The notes: generated by a model from the letters alone, not told the origin. 64,000 nt of DNA from Urophycis tenuis (GCA_036785325.1 JAXIVH010000454.1:30005-94004); one strand, 5' to 3'; positions 10,215-22,734 are shown, numbered from the stretch's first letter. Translations and numbers: made by a program.

Positions 10215-12431
10215 CGAGGCTCGACGAGTCTCGAATAACTAAAAGGATAACGTTTACATGTTTGTTATTGTGACAAAAATAACAGTTCCTCGTATACGTG
10301 CTTGCTACAGCACTCAACCTTCAAAGATACAGCAATTTTATGGAGTGTGAGAGTGTAACCTGTCAGGCAGTCATCTTACTTCAAAATTTCCGTCAATGAA
10401 TCTAGACAGGAAAATCTCTCACGGTCCCCCTGCCCTGGGCAACCACATTTTAGTACTCCAGACCAATTCAAAACAAGGAATATTTTAAACGTATATAACA
10501 ACGTGACTAAAACAAATACATGTGGATACCTCAGAAAAATCAAATCAAAACAATGTCCAATTTCAGGCTAGTCGACGCATCGGAACCTCCATTGGAATTC
10601 TCCCTGCCTAACACTGCTCTCCCTACACCCTGAAAAAGAAAACATTTGAGGTTCCAATGCCTTCACCTAAGGACAAAAACACCTGCTAGAAAATGTTCAA
10701 TGTCACAGATTACAATAACATCCAATACAGCAAAAACATGTATGATAAATCATAAGATCACACTGCGTGTCACACATCCAGCTCCTCAGCAGCGTCGACT
10801 CTCAATGTCGTCTCAATGTCGTCAATAGTGTGGACATTTTATCACAGTGTCCTTGTTCCAGGCCGTCCAATATTGTTCCCATTGTCCAGCATCAGAATCC
10901 CTTCAGAACTTTGGGATCCCTGAACAACCGGTCACTCTCACTCTCTCTCATTCTCCAATGTCGTTCTAGGAGTAGTATAAAGAAAACACCCAGCAGTCTC
11001 TTTGCAAAAACAACTGTCATTAAACATCAACAGTGGATTAACACCTGTAAACATAAACAGAAATTCACATAGCATCACGTAGCATCCTTTCACATTACCC
11101 AAAGTTTCATTCAGTGTCATATGCAAATCACGCAGCTCACTTGAGCGACGCCATTAATGCTAACGGAAGCGCCGCTATCCAATTTAGACCCCTATGTTGG
11201 CAGATTTTAACAATGCAATTTTCCAAGACACCAGTAATTTTTTCACAAATTCCTTGACTTGGTGGATGATAGACTGCTCCAAGACGCTGTTTAATCCCCA
11301 TTTTTTGCCAAATCAATTTCCAATTTCAAATTTACTTTCAAAGTCCTCTTCAAAACTCACATGTGTAAGGAAAAGGTTAGTGAATTCAACACTCCATCGA
11401 AATGTATTGACAACTGGAATAATTGAATACTTGAAATTAGATGGAGTGTTGAATTCACTAACTTTTTCCTTACACTTGTGAGTTTTGAAGAGGATTTTAC
11501 GAACTTATCCGGAAAGACGGAAGAGACGTCGACGCAGCGGTAGCCTTAGCAACAGCTAGTTGAAGCTATCAGAAAAGTGCTCTTTTAAATAAACTCCTGG
11601 TGTACTTACAAACTTTAAAATGCCTCGTTTTGTGAGACACAAGAAACCACAAGAAACAAGAAAACACAAAAGCATTAACCTAATTTACACAAAATAGAAA
11701 AAACATTTAATTTGATTTGTGTCCGATGACGAGAGAGAGACGGAGAGAGAGAGCACTTTGGTAGAGAGACATAGAGTAACAATAACAGAGAGCGAGCGCC
11801 GGTCTCGATAAAGCCATTAATCAGAGAAATGAAACGTTATTTCCCGATTGTTTCACAGCGGTTACATTCAGCAGGTAGACACGGCCATGAACTGCACCTA
11901 TCTGAATCACATTATCCAATGAAAATTATTAGAGCTCTGTGCGTGAGCATAGTCAAGACATCGCGTCTGTGTGTGTTTGTGTGTATGTGTGTGTGTGTGT
12001 CATCATCACATTTTTGTATACATTTTTATTAATTAACATGACCTGCGCGAAAGGGGGAAAAAAATGAATGCCTGTCATTGTACCCAGCTCTTCTGAAAAT
12101 GCACTTCCGAATGCGTCTCTGTCCCAAGCACATTTCAAACCAAACTTATCCATGCTTATACTCATAGAACTGTCTTTTGTATGTGAACCCAAACAACCTC
12201 TGACTTTCTATGCTAAGTGGAACACTGCATGCACTAAGTTGAACTTGCTTTGGTTGGTGAATTAACCAGTCCTCAGAATCTGATTGGGCAGCATTCTTGA
12301 AATACTTGAGTGTGCAATGTAAAGAGGCACACCCATCAGGCATGTTTGTTACAGTAAACTTCTCCCTCAGTTGTCATCAATAGTTGGCGAGCAATATATT
12401 TTGGCACTTCCACCCGACAGCCATCCGGCGT
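10215..12431 (-). other. Retroviral remnant without recognisable pol or env
   Basis: This 2.2-kb stretch lies between protease and the 3' LTR, where pol and env would be expected. I see no reverse transcriptase, integrase or envelope motif on either strand. A 65-residue minus-strand frame at 12343-12146 directly downstream of protease may be the start of the following pol region but carries no motif I can name. The rest holds a 55-bp hairpin (11344-11494), GA-rich sequence around 11735-11800 and a GT run (about 11968-12000). Large internal deletion is inferred. Confidence 0.55.
11344..11494. repeat. 55-bp near-perfect inverted repeat (hairpin) with 41-bp loop
   Basis: Arm 11344-11398 (starting TCCTCTTCAAAACTCAC) pairs with 11440-11494. 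I count two mismatches in 55 positions. The loop is 11399-11439. The arms include GAATTC. The sequence does not read as protein and is not explained by the retroviral structure. It could be a small foldback element or a structured RNA; no TSD was identified. Confidence 0.85.
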
Positions 12432-12770
12432 TCACTTTATTGTACAAGTCAATCTACACAAAGCATCTCTTCCCAAAAGTGCAATATGTGTGTGTTCTGA
12501 TACCAGTATGGGTATTATAGTCTTCTGATTTTTATAGCAGAGCTCAATTGGTTCCGTAAGAGGAATTAGCTTTTTAACTCCCTCAAACCCCATTGTCCAT
12601 ATCAATTGACCAGACAAAGGGAGATGTATAACATCTTCAGGCCGAATACAGGTGAAAGGAGCTCCGCTATCTGCCATTTCTTCCAATGATCGATTATTTA
12701 CTTTCACCATTATTGTTGGATCTTGCTCAGGCCCTGACACTACCAGCCCCCTTTTGAGTTCTCTGGGCAC
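12432..12770 (-). pseudogene. Retroviral aspartic protease region (endogenous retrovirus)
   Basis: A 112-codon open stretch contains the retropepsin active-site signature DSGAPF near residue 35 and the C-terminal motif LLGRDALC. It follows the nucleocapsid zinc knuckle in a different frame, as expected for a gag-pro boundary read by frameshift or suppression. No RT follows. The presence of protease without polymerase shows an internally deleted provirus. Assignment rests on these two motifs and on position. Confidence 0.75.
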
Positions 12771-12779
12771 CCCTAAATT

Positions 12780-13773
12780 CCTGCCTCCGGGCCCCTGTTA
12801 GGGTTCACCGGTCCCCGGGATGGCATTGGCTGGCCTCTGAATCCTCGTCTAAAGTTTCCTCTGAAGATTCCTCTAAAATTTCCTCCTGGCATGTTGCATT
12901 CATGAGAAAAATGGCCAAACATTCCACAATTGTAGCATACTTCTGGAGACTGTTGAAAATTTGGATAAAAATTTCCTCCTCTTCCTAGATTTCCTCGCCC
13001 TCTTCCTCTCCATATCTGCGGTTGGCTAAAAGTTGGCTGTGGACTGTATGCAACGGGGGCTGCTGATGATGGCTAGGGTATTTGAAACTGAACCTGGTTT
13101 GGCTGTGACCAATAATGGTTGATTTAGTTCGGGTTGACTCTGTATAACTACAGCCTGCTTCTCCTCCTTCTTGTTATCTTCCAATTGAATTTGAATGAGT
13201 TTTCTCTTGTTCCTGCTCCTTCTGGTCATGCTCCTTTTTCCCATATAGCTCTACTTGATGTGCTATATGGTCCATATAAATGCCCTTTGCCATGCTTCCA
13301 AGACCAACCATTTCTGCCAGTTTACTCCTTACTGGTACTCCTTCTGTATTTTGGCTCGCAAGATTGACTGCTCCATTTGGTTTCCTTCCGGGTCATTCCC
13401 TGTGACACTTCTCCACACTTGATGAGCTCTCGACACATAGGCCCTCAGGTTTTCTTCCTGTCCCAGTGGCTCGATAAGAATATTGTCTGGATGTACATTT
13501 GTTGGAAATGTTTCTTTCAGTCCTCTCCACACTCTACCTCTACTTACAGCAAACAACTCTGAATTGTTCACAGCTGTCCCCATATATCGATTAAGTCCAA
13601 CTTCCTGTAGAATCTCTTCCATGGCTGGAACCCCAAGGATATTTGCCAAAAGTCTCTTAATATCTATGGCAGGCTGTGTTCCCACCATAATCTCTTCCAA
13701 CTTTGAAATCCAAGGATGTGCTCCATCTTGAAGAATGGGTAACTTCTCAAGTATATGTGACATATCCATATCT
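12780..13773 (-). pseudogene. Retroviral gag: capsid and nucleocapsid part
   Basis: The capsid-like frame runs from 13773 down to 13329 (about 146 codons). It includes the segment PLGQEENLRAYVSRAHQVWR, typical of the capsid C-terminal domain. After a frame break a CCHC zinc knuckle is encoded at 12937-12896 (C-x2-C-x4-H-x4-C), followed by an Arg/Gly-rich stretch, both typical of nucleocapsid. The gag frame closes near 12780. Upstream, this frame is cut at 13773 by the L2 insertion. The reading phase continues on the other side at 18111, showing that both parts were one gene. Confidence 0.72.
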
Positions 13774-14118
13774 CACGCAGGACCAATCACGGAGTACGCA
13801 GGCGCACGTTGGCAGCCGCTTCCGCGTTGGCAGACGCTACAGAGAAGTTTGTTTGTTTGTTTGGATTTTACTAACTTTTTCGTGGTCTATGCCTCTTCTT
13901 TTTATGGACGATTTTTCTTTTTTCTTAGAGATACTGTTCCCACTGCATAGGCCTACGTGATCCCTAGCCTTTTTTGCCCACGGACATTTTCTATTTGGCT
14001 GATTTCGGGGCTGCTCTTTTAGTTGGCTTCGCGTTGTATTGTATTTTCTCCCTGTAGAGCGCACAGGGAAGCTGCTCATCTTTTTATTTTTTAAACTCAT
14101 TAACTCAGCTACCTGCCG

Positions 14119-17100
14119 GTGTCCTCTCCTCTCGATATGCCGACATATACATTCACTCAACTTATCCGCGTTAGACAAGCTATGCCTGCATGTCTAACCG
14201 ATTCCCTTAATCAGAAGGCTTTGCGACAATGTTACGAGGCTGGCATTCTCTACCGGAGACCTCACGGTTACAGATACATACATAGAAGCTCGCGCTGGCG
14301 CCTCTGTGCTACAGAGAACAACTTCATTTGTTCTATCTGCACTAAGCGGCGTGACAGTAGAAAGCATTCACGCAAACACACACAGTGTGGCATAACACCA
14401 GCCTTTCTGCGTCCCTTTCCAGTTATCACCCGCTCCCCTCCTGCAATGAAACTAATCAAATTGGGCCTTTTTAATGCCAGGTCCATTAATAATAAATCAT
14501 TATTACTTGGCCAAACCATTTCCGATAAGAATTTGGATTTTCTCTGCATCACTGAAACATTCCAGAAACCAAATGAATACCTGGCTCTTAACCAGTGTGC
14601 TCCGCCTGGTTATAGCTACCTCTCCTGCCCTCGCACTACTGGATCAGGAGGAGGAATTGCCGTTATATATAATACTGTTTTCAGTGTGAAAAGCTCAGAT
14701 ATACCAGCACTCACTTCCTTTGAATGCATGGCATTTATCCTATCTGGCCATATTTCAGTCATGGTAGTGTTGATCTATCGCCCTCCTCCTATGCCCAATA
14801 GTGCTTTTTTTGCTGAGCTGTCTGAGCTCCTGACTCTTTTGAGCTCAACCTGTCCTGCCATGGTTGTCCTTGGTGATCTAAACATCCATGTTGACCGTCC
14901 TGAATGCAGTTCCTCTGCTAGTCTGGCCTCTCTGCTTGAGAACTTTGGCCTCAAGCAGCACATTGACTTTGCTACCCACAATAAAGGACATACGCTTGAC
15001 CTCATATGCACTGCCGGGGTGGAGCCCTCTAGCATTGAGGGCACAGTTTCTGGGCTAAGTGACCACATCCTCATCACCTGTGACCTGGAAATGCCCCGCC
15101 CCCCCACCCCTATGAAACGCACAATTAAATTCAGGAATTTGAAATCTGTGGACACAACCCTGCTCTCCAGTACCATTACAAACCTCCCCACCACTGACTC
15201 TGTTGCCACCTTCAATTCATACCTGGTCTCTGTCTTAGATGAAGTAGCCCCTTTAAAGGAACACACAGTGTCCTTCTTCAAATCCTCTCCTTGGTATAAT
15301 GAAGAGCTCCGCTCACTCAAGATAAAAGGCAGAAAATTTGAACGCCAGTACAAGAAGACCGGTCTAACAGTCCATGTCCAGATGTTTGAGCAGCATCAAA
15401 AAGATTACAAAACAGCTTTAATCACTGCCCAGTCATCCTATTACTCAACTCTCATCAATAGTAGTACGGACTCACGAGTCCTGTTCTCCACAGTGAACCG
15501 GTTCCTCCGACCTGCCAACACTGCTGTTACCTCCTCCACTGAGCAGTGCAACAACTTTCTTCATTATTTCCAAGATAAAATTGACTCCATTAATAACACA
15601 ATTCTCTCCATGCCACCCACTGCTGTGGAGCTGCCATCACCTGTCCTTCCAGTCACTGGTCTCTCCACCTTTGCTCCAACCAACACAGCTGCTGTGACTG
15701 AATTGGCCAACCAGATGAGGAACACCACCTGCTCTCTTGACCATCTCCCAACACCTTTGGTCAAGATCTGCCTACCTGCCTTGGTGCCTTCCATCACAGC
15801 CATCATCAATACATCCCTCAGCACCGGGATAGTTCCAGATGAACTCAAACATGCAGCTGTCACACCCGTTCTCAAGAAAGTAGGTGCAAACCCATCTGAG
15901 CTGTCTAACTTCAGGCCCATTTCCAACCTCCCCTTCCTGGCCAAAGTCCTAGAGCGTGTTGTCTCCGGCCAGCTACAACAGCACCTGACTGACCAAGACC
16001 TTCTTGAACCCTTCCAGTCTGGATTCAGAGCAAGACACAGCACTGAGACGGCCTTAGTGAGGGTCACCAACGACCTGCTGCTGTCTGCTGACTCTGGCGC
16101 TAACTCCATCCTGATCCTCCTGGACCTGAGTGCAGCATTTGATACGGTCAACCACAACATCCTCCTGGACCGTATGAAGGACCTCCTCGGCCTAACTGGA
16201 TCAGCTCTTGAATGGTTTCGCTCCTACCTCTCTGGCCGCTCCCATCATGTCACCATTGGGTCCAGCATGTCAGAAAGCATGATGATTCACCAAGGTGTTC
16301 CACAAGGCTCGGTCCTTGGGCCGTTGCTCTTCTCCATCTACATGCTTCCACTGGGTAGCATCATCCGAAAATACGGCCTTGGCTACCACTGTTATGCTGA
16401 TGACACACAACTATATGTGTCCACCACCAACAGCAACATTCAAAAAGCCACCTCACTCCTCGCCAGCTGCCTGCAGGATATCAAAGCCTGGATGCAACTA
16501 AGCTTTCTCCAATTAAACTGTGGCAAAACAGAGGTGATCCTCCTTGGCACCAAGACCACGCTAAAACAGCTTGCTAATTTTTCTCTGGATATTGATGGCG
16601 TCCAGGTCCTCCCCTCAACACAGGTTCGCAACCTGGGAGTCTACCTTGACAGCCAGCTCTCGTTTGAGGCTCACATCAAGCAGGTCACAAAAGTCTCCTT
16701 TTTCCATCTGAGGAATATTGCTCGCATTCGCCGTTACCTCTCACAACCTGCTGCAGAGTGCCTCATCCACGCTTTCATATCCTCCCGCTTGGACTACTGC
16801 AACTAGTGATGTTACGGATGATACCGAGGCTTTGAAGCGCGTATCGAGTACGTCAAGCCCTTTTCAGCAAAGCCCCGTATCGAGGCTTGTGTTGTATGGG
16901 TGAGATGACGTCACACGTGACGTTCGAAGCCTCGTTTGGCTCCGCCGCTTTGAAATGTGGTTCAGTTTTGCCGGACGTTTCGACTCCATAAAGATGTCCC
17001 GTATCTGGATACGAACTCGTGGGTTTTTGTTAGTCGGAGTTGAGCAGTGGTTTTTGCGGTGATTTGTGTACTTAAAGAATTTATTTGCGATGGAGCCAGC

Positions 17101-18009
17101 TAGGAACAAGAGAAAGTTTTCACCTGTTTGGGACCACTTTGATTTGATTTCTCCCAATAATACAATATCCAATGAGATAAATAAGTGTTGTTAAATTTTT
17201 TGCTCGTAAGATACAGTGGTGTATGGGTAGGGTGATGTGCAAGTAATCCGGCGACCCGCGTTCAATTCTGACCTAATACGTCGTTTAATTTTTTTTTAAT
17301 TTTTGACTTTGTGTTAGAAATATCACAGAAAGACGAAGTTGTCTTTTTCCGCTAATTTACATTAACATAAAATATTTCGCAGACCACATAACACATTCTG
17401 ATGCTATTGTTTTGGTGCAGGTTTTACAGCATATTGTATTTTTATTGCCCTGTAGGTGTCACTAGCGTGCACTCGAAGCCTCGAGAAATGAACCACTTTT
17501 CAACACATCTGGCCGAAAGGCTTCAACGGTTCATGAAGCTTCGTCTCGCCATCACTAACTGCAACGCCCTTCTTGTGGGAGCAACGGACAAGACCATCAA
17601 CCGGCTGCAGTATGTCCAAAACTGTGCTGCTAGGCTCCTTACCCACACCTCTCCCCGTGAGCACATCTCCCCTGTGCTCTTCAAACTACACTGGCTCCCC
17701 ATCCGCCAACATATTAACTACAAGGTCCTTGTACTTGCTTACCAAGCCATCCACTCCAGCAGTCCATCCTATCTCTCAGAACTCATCACTGTATCCCGGC
17801 CCACACGCACCCTTCGCTCCTCTAACTCCACCACCCTTCTACAGCCTCGCTACAGGCTAGTCACCATGGGAGGACGGGCCTTCAGCTGTGCTGCACCTGC
17901 ACTCTGGAACAATCTCCCCACCTCCGTTAGAGAGGCCAAGTCCATTTATTCTTTCAAATCACTCCTCAAAACTCACATTTTTAAAATCACTTACAAGAAC
18001 TTCATATGA
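14119..18009 (+). pseudogene. L2 endonuclease/reverse transcriptase ORF, split by a MITE
   Basis: The first 895 codons are open (14119-16803). The endonuclease domain starts around residue 115 (LGLFNARSINN, then GDLNIHVD and later SDHILITCDL). The RT domain includes LSNFRPISNLPFLAKVLE, LDLSAAFDTVNH, GVPQGSVLGPLLF and the catalytic YADD near residue 757. The hAT MITE follows DYCN. After it the same frame continues from about 17566 with the L2 C-terminus (HWLPIRQHINYKVLVLAYQA, then FSCAAPALWNNLP) to the stop at 18009. Apart from the MITE no stop or frameshift is seen. MITE plus duplication is 762 bp, a multiple of three, but the MITE contains stops. Confidence 0.92.
16804..17557 (+). mobile_element. 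Non-autonomous hAT element (MITE) inside the L2 ORF
   Basis: The termini are TAGTGATG and CATCACTA, with a subterminal GGCTTTGAAGC / GCTTCAACGG pair. They are flanked by the 8-bp duplication ACTGCAAC at 16796-16803 and 17558-17565, which lies in a conserved coding stretch of the LINE, so the boundaries are exact. No transposase is encoded. A region at about 17206-17270 has A-box-like TGGTGTATGGG and B-box-like GTTCAATTC spacing, so a tRNA-like segment may have been captured. Confidence 0.9.
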
Positions 18010-18111
18010 CTTTTTTTTGTTGTTGTTGTTGTTGTCGTTGTTGTGAAGCGCATTGGGTCCTAGAAATGCGCTATACAAGACTGATTTATTATTATTATTA
18101 TTATTATATCT

Positions 18112-18664
18112 GTGCTCTGCCAGGGTTCATACTCTAAGTTCTGTCCTCGTGTGACCACTGGACACTTTCTTTTCAGACATTTTCCCTTTTCTTTAATGCA
18201 GCGCATATCTCCTGATTTCTGGGAGCCTTTTTTCCGCAACTCTTTCTTCTTTATCTGCAGCTCCTGCAATTGGTCCTCCAATGCTTTCCGAACTCCTGGT
18301 TTGGTAATTTTGCAAAGGCACTCACACACTTGAACTATGCTTCTTTCGACTGCTTCCAAAGTCTGCTGTCTGTCTTCTTCTCTTCTGGGAGTAGATGTCA
18401 TCGGGAAAGACCCTCCTGAACATAAAGGGTCCTCACTCTCAGAGTCTCCATCGCTGTCTTCATCCTCACTTTAATCAGAGCTGTAATCTCTTGAGTCCTT
18501 TTTTCTCCGTTTTATTTCCTATTCTTTCCGCTTTGGCCAGTATCCGTCTAACCGCCGGTTCGTATCTACCTGCAATCTCTTCCAGATCACTCTGATCATC
18601 ATCATCAAGCTCCATCCTTAGTTTACCTTTTGTTTCCAAATGTGTCGTTTTCTTCTTACTTTTT
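18112..18664 (-). pseudogene. Retroviral gag: middle part between two insertions
   Basis: Minus-strand frames encode a Lys/Glu-rich, probably coiled-coil region (KALEDQLQELQIKKKELRKK) and a preceding acidic part (MELDDDDQSDLEEIAGRYE), separated by an in-frame stop near 18474. The low-coordinate end reads in phase into the capsid frame beyond the L2 insertion. The high-coordinate end abuts the truncated Gypsy element. No catalytic motif is expected or seen. Assignment to gag rests on position and phase, not on a strong motif. Confidence 0.6.
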
Positions 18665-18671
18665 GAGGCTA

Positions 18672-21600
18672 ATGAGTGCGCTATACAGAGCCTTGACTGT
18701 CGTTGCGGCGGTTTGGTCTTTGGTGGGGACTGCCAGGGCGTAGCGGGAGAAGAGGTCAGTGATGACAAGAATGTACTGAAAGGTGTCAGATGGCCTACCG
18801 AGGGACAGAAAGTCCAATGCCACTGTTTCGAAGGGGTAGCTGGACGGAATGGGGCACAGCGGGGCTTTCGGTTGGGCCCCAGACTTCTGCACTACAAAGG
18901 TGGAGCACTCGGCTGCCCATTTTCGTGCATGTGTGCTCATTCCCACCCAATAGAATCTTCTTCTCAGGAGAGACAACATCTTGTCACCGCTTACATGACC
19001 GCCCGCTTTATGGTAGTCCTCCCACAGCTTTCGGGCCTGTTGTGCAGGGACCAGGACCTGCTCTACTGGTGTGCCTGTGTCTGGCTCTGTGACGCACCTC
19101 ACCAGCACTCCATCTCGCAGTTCCAGTCGATCCCACTCCCGGAGGAGGCAGCGAAGCTGCGGGGAGAGAGAGGGACAGTCACTTCTGAGTGGTGGCGCTT
19201 TGTTTGCCTTCAACGCACACAGCTGCCGTAGGTCTGGATCCTCTGCCTGTCGTTCACTCCAGCCTTTGGGCGCCATCTGCTGTTCTGGAGTCTTGGTGCA
19301 CCCAGCCACCTGTGCCAGTAGGCTTGCTGCTTCACCCGGGAGTCTCGATAGCACATCTGCATTTCTATTTGCAGCCCCAGGCCTGTAACGGATGTCGAAG
19401 GAGAAGTTTGCAAGTTGGGCCGCCCACCTCTGTTCTGTTGCTCCCAGGGTTGCTGTATCAAGATAAACCAGTGGGTTGTCTGTGAATACTGTAAACTGCG
19501 CCCCCCACAGATCAGTCTTTAAATTTTTCTGTCACAGCCCACTTTAGTGCTAGCAGCTCCAGCTTGAAGGAACTATAGTTCTGGTCGTTGTGCTCACTAA
19601 CGTGGAGACTGCGGCTGGCATAGGCGATGACCCTTTCCTTCCCGTCCTGGACTTGAGACAGCACTGCACCAAGACCATCGAGGCTGGCGTCCGTGTATAG
19701 GCGAAATGGCTGTTGAAAGTCTGCATAGGCGAGTATGGGGGCACTGAGGAGCGCTTGCTTGAGCTGGTCAAATGCAGACTGGCAATCACTTGTCCACTGG
19801 ATGCGGGCAGAGGGTCGACTAGCCTGGCCTTGGAGGAGCTGATGTAATGGGGCAGCCACCTTGGAAAATGCTGGGATGAACCGGCGGTAGTACCCAGTGA
19901 AGCCCAGGAAGGACCGCACCTGCTTGACCGTGGAGGGGACTGCCCAGTCTCGAACAACTGCGGTTTTGTCTGGATCTGTTGCCAAGCCCTGCTCGCTGAC
20001 AATGTGCCCCAAGTATGCCACGTTGCGCTGGAACAGCCGGCACTTGCGAGGCTGCAACTTTAGGCCATGATCGTGAAGACGGGCAAAGACCTGCTCGAGG
20101 TGTTGCAAGTGGGTGTGGAAATTTGGGGAGTATATGATGACATCATCAAGATAAATTAGCAGGTAGTCGTACACTTGGGCTCCTAAGCAGCGTTGCATTA
20201 ACCTCTGAAAGGTAGCTGGTGCATTACAAAGGCCAAAGGGCATGCGTTCAAACTGGTAGAGTCCAAAGGGGGTGGCAAATGCAGTTTTCTCTTGGTCTTC
20301 AGGGGCAACCTCCACCTGCCAATAACCACTGGCAAGGTCTAGGGTGGAGTACCACTCGGACTTACTGAGGCTAGCCAAGGACTCTTCAATCCGTGGCAGT
20401 GGGAAGGAGTCTTTATGAGTTACTGCGTTAAGTTTGCGGTAGTCCACGCAGAACCTTAGGGAGCCATCCTTTTTCTTGGCAAGGACCACTGGAGCGGCCC
20501 ACGGGCTGGCGCTTTCCTTGACCACCCCACTGTCCAACATTCCTTGCAGTAGTACCCTCAGTTCAGTGTAGAGCTTTGGGGGAATGGGGCGGTAGCGTTC
20601 TCGGATGGGTGGTGCTGCACCGGTGGGAATCTGGTGAGTGACAACCGCTGTTCGTCCGAAGTCCTCATCGTTAGCTGCAAACACATGGGACCATTTCCGC
20701 AGTAGAGCTTTCAGTTGGGCCTGTTGATGGTCATTCAATCCTTCACCACTGAGCGACAGGGCTGGGTGGTCCTCCTCTGGGGTGTGCTCCACCTGCTGGA
20801 CATCAACCTCGATGACTTGAGGGCCAACACTGCGCAGGACCAGTCTTGATTGCCCCTGGATGTCTTGTGGGTCGATTTGGGTGACTGTTGCTAAGGGACA
20901 CCACTGCCGAAGTTCTAGAGGGAAGGGATTTGGGTTACACACGCGCAAGGGGACCATTCCCTTTCGTGTCCAACTCACTGACCTAGCTACCCTCCATTCC
21001 TGGTTGTGATTTTCCAGGCCTTCAATCAGCACCGGGCAGTCGGGCTGACTTGTTGCTTGTGGCACGTGGGCCCAGACGATCATCTCAGTTGAGGGCGGGA
21101 CCACCACTGGGGGCTGCCGCGGAAGCTTTGCTACGCCCTGTAGATCCATATTAGTTATTGATGCGTTAATCCGTTGGCAGGCAGCGAATGCGGCGTCCCA
21201 GGCCTTTTCTGCTGCAGGAGAGAACACTGATTTGAAAGCTGCAACACCAGGATGCCCGCCAGTAAAAATGCCAGCCCAGCAGTCTGCAATGACATTCATG
21301 CCTAAGAGTCCATAACCTGTATTAATGCAGTCGTCTCGGACGACCACTAACCCCTTGCCCTTCACCTCTATCCCCCCAACCCGGAAGTCCATGACTGCAT
21401 ACCCCACATAAGGAATGTTAAGTCCATTCGCAGCCTTCAGGGCCAACCATGATATACTACTAGGGTCAAGCATACTACCTTTGCCGAAGTGTCGGTGGAA
21501 TAATGTTTCACTGAAGAGGGTCACCTGTGAGCCAGTGTCCAGTATGCATGGTATTCGTTGGTCTTGCACGAACACCTCAACTTCGGGGCATCTACCTATG

Positions 21601-21770
21601 ATAGTGGGCTTCTGTGGGGGTGCAGTGGAGGACCCCTCCCGGTTCACTCGCCCTGTGGTGGCCGGGAGTACCGAAAACCCGCTTGGGTTGGGCGTCGGCG
21701 GGAGCAGAACCTTTGGATGTGGCCGGCTTCTCCACAGTCCCTGCAAATGGCTCTGCCCTGAGCGTCCCAC
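18672..21770 (-). pseudogene. Gypsy 1 pol (protease, RT, RNase H, integrase start)
   Basis: From 21770 the frame is open for 752 codons. Protease has CILDTGSQVTLF near residue 75. RT has RFCVDYRKLNAVTHKDSFPL and the catalytic YLDDVI near residue 545. RNase H has LYTDASLDGLGAVL near residue 700. At about 19508 a single-base change shifts the frame; the continuation (FTVFTDNPLVYLDTATLGATEQRW, then RNADVLSRLP) runs open to the truncation. The integrase zinc region has H-x-H spacing but shows only one of the two expected cysteines (AAECSTFVVQKSG). The first integrase aspartate is in ALDFLS. It overlaps gag by about 127 bp in the -1 frame, the usual gag-pol arrangement. Confidence 0.9.
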
Positions 21771-22694
21771 TGGTAATGTGGCTGCAATGGAGGTGCTGAC
21801 CCCAACCTCTGACGTCGGGGGGCATTCGGGGGTGGCGTCCAGGATGATTGCGTGGGCTGTGTGGGAATGGGCATGGCACTTGTTCTTGGGGTGGTAACTT
21901 GTTGCGAGGGTGCCATTGAGCTGATGTTCAAACGCCCCTGCAACTCTTCCACAATGGACTTTCCTAATAAGCTTACTTGTTCTTTCAGTTCTTCTTGTAA
22001 CTCCGCTCGCAAGGCCTCCTTCATTCTGTGCCAGCTGTCAGCTGCTGGGGTTTTGGCTGTCGAGGTTTTAGATGCACTAGCAAAGGCCGGGCAGGCTAGT
22101 GCTTCTTCACCCTGGCTACCCTCCCGTTCCAGCGCCTTGGCTTCCTCACAGGCTCCTGCAAAAGTGAGTTCTGGGGTTCTACGAAGTAGTCTCTGTAGCT
22201 CTTGCATAACTGAGCCAGGTCTTAGGCCCATGCGTGCGGAGGAGCTCATCATCGGTTCCAGCTGTGAGAGGCTCCCTCGCTCTCCATTTGTAGTGCAACT
22301 CTCGTAGGCGCAGCGTGAAGGCCCGTACATCCTCCCCTGGCTCCTGTTTACATTTGAAAAAATGGACACGTAGTTGGGCTACAGGTTGCTGGCCTCCATA
22401 CAGTTGTGCCAACTCCTGTAAAATAGCAGTGTCAGTGTTACGTTTTTCCAATGCCAGCAGTACCACCTCCCTCTTTGCATTTCCCTCTAATGCACTTAAC
22501 ACAAAATCAACGCGTTGTTCCGCACTTAGCCCCTGGGCCCTGATCAAGGCCTCTATTTGAGTTCTCCATTCCGTGAATCTGCAGGATCCTCCTTCTCCAG
22601 CAAACTTTGGAACCCAAGGTGCCCCCATAAACCATGGCATAAAAACATTTGCTACCTGGGGCTGTGCATCTTGTTGCTGCTCTGCATTACTCAT
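21644..22694 (-). pseudogene. Gypsy 1 gag
   Basis: Starts at the ATG at 22694 (MSNAEQQQDAQPQ), directly after the leader. The N-terminal part contains FMGAPWVPKFAGEGGSCRF and a capsid-like segment. Around 22200 the frame shifts by one base and continues with MGLRPGSVMQELQRLL to a single CCHC zinc knuckle (CRDCGEAGHIQRFC) near the C-terminus. Length (about 350 codons) is normal for this kind of Gag. The knuckle overlaps the start of the pol frame. The internal frameshift makes the gene non-functional unless it is a sequence error. Confidence 0.85.
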
Positions 22695-22734
22695 GATGTT
22701 GTGTACGTCAAGGGTCCTGCCGACAATGCCAAAT

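Larger units (their letters stand above)
13774..18105 (+). mobile_element. L2-type LINE inserted in retroviral gag
   Basis: A plus-strand LINE with 5' sequence from 13774, one long ORF and a 3' end containing GAAGCGCATTGGGTCC and an (ATT)n tail, as in teleost L2 elements. The likely target duplication is ATATCT at 13768-13773 and 18106-18111. Removing the element and one copy restores the phase of the surrounding gag. It is itself interrupted by the hAT MITE at 16804-17557. Long 5' sequence and an uninterrupted main ORF mark it as a young, near full-length copy. Confidence 0.87.

Noticed and set aside
14268..16160. Long minus-strand ORFs (94-198 codons) over the L2 element
   Set aside because: They are shadows of the plus-strand ORF with all L2 motifs; no independent motif.
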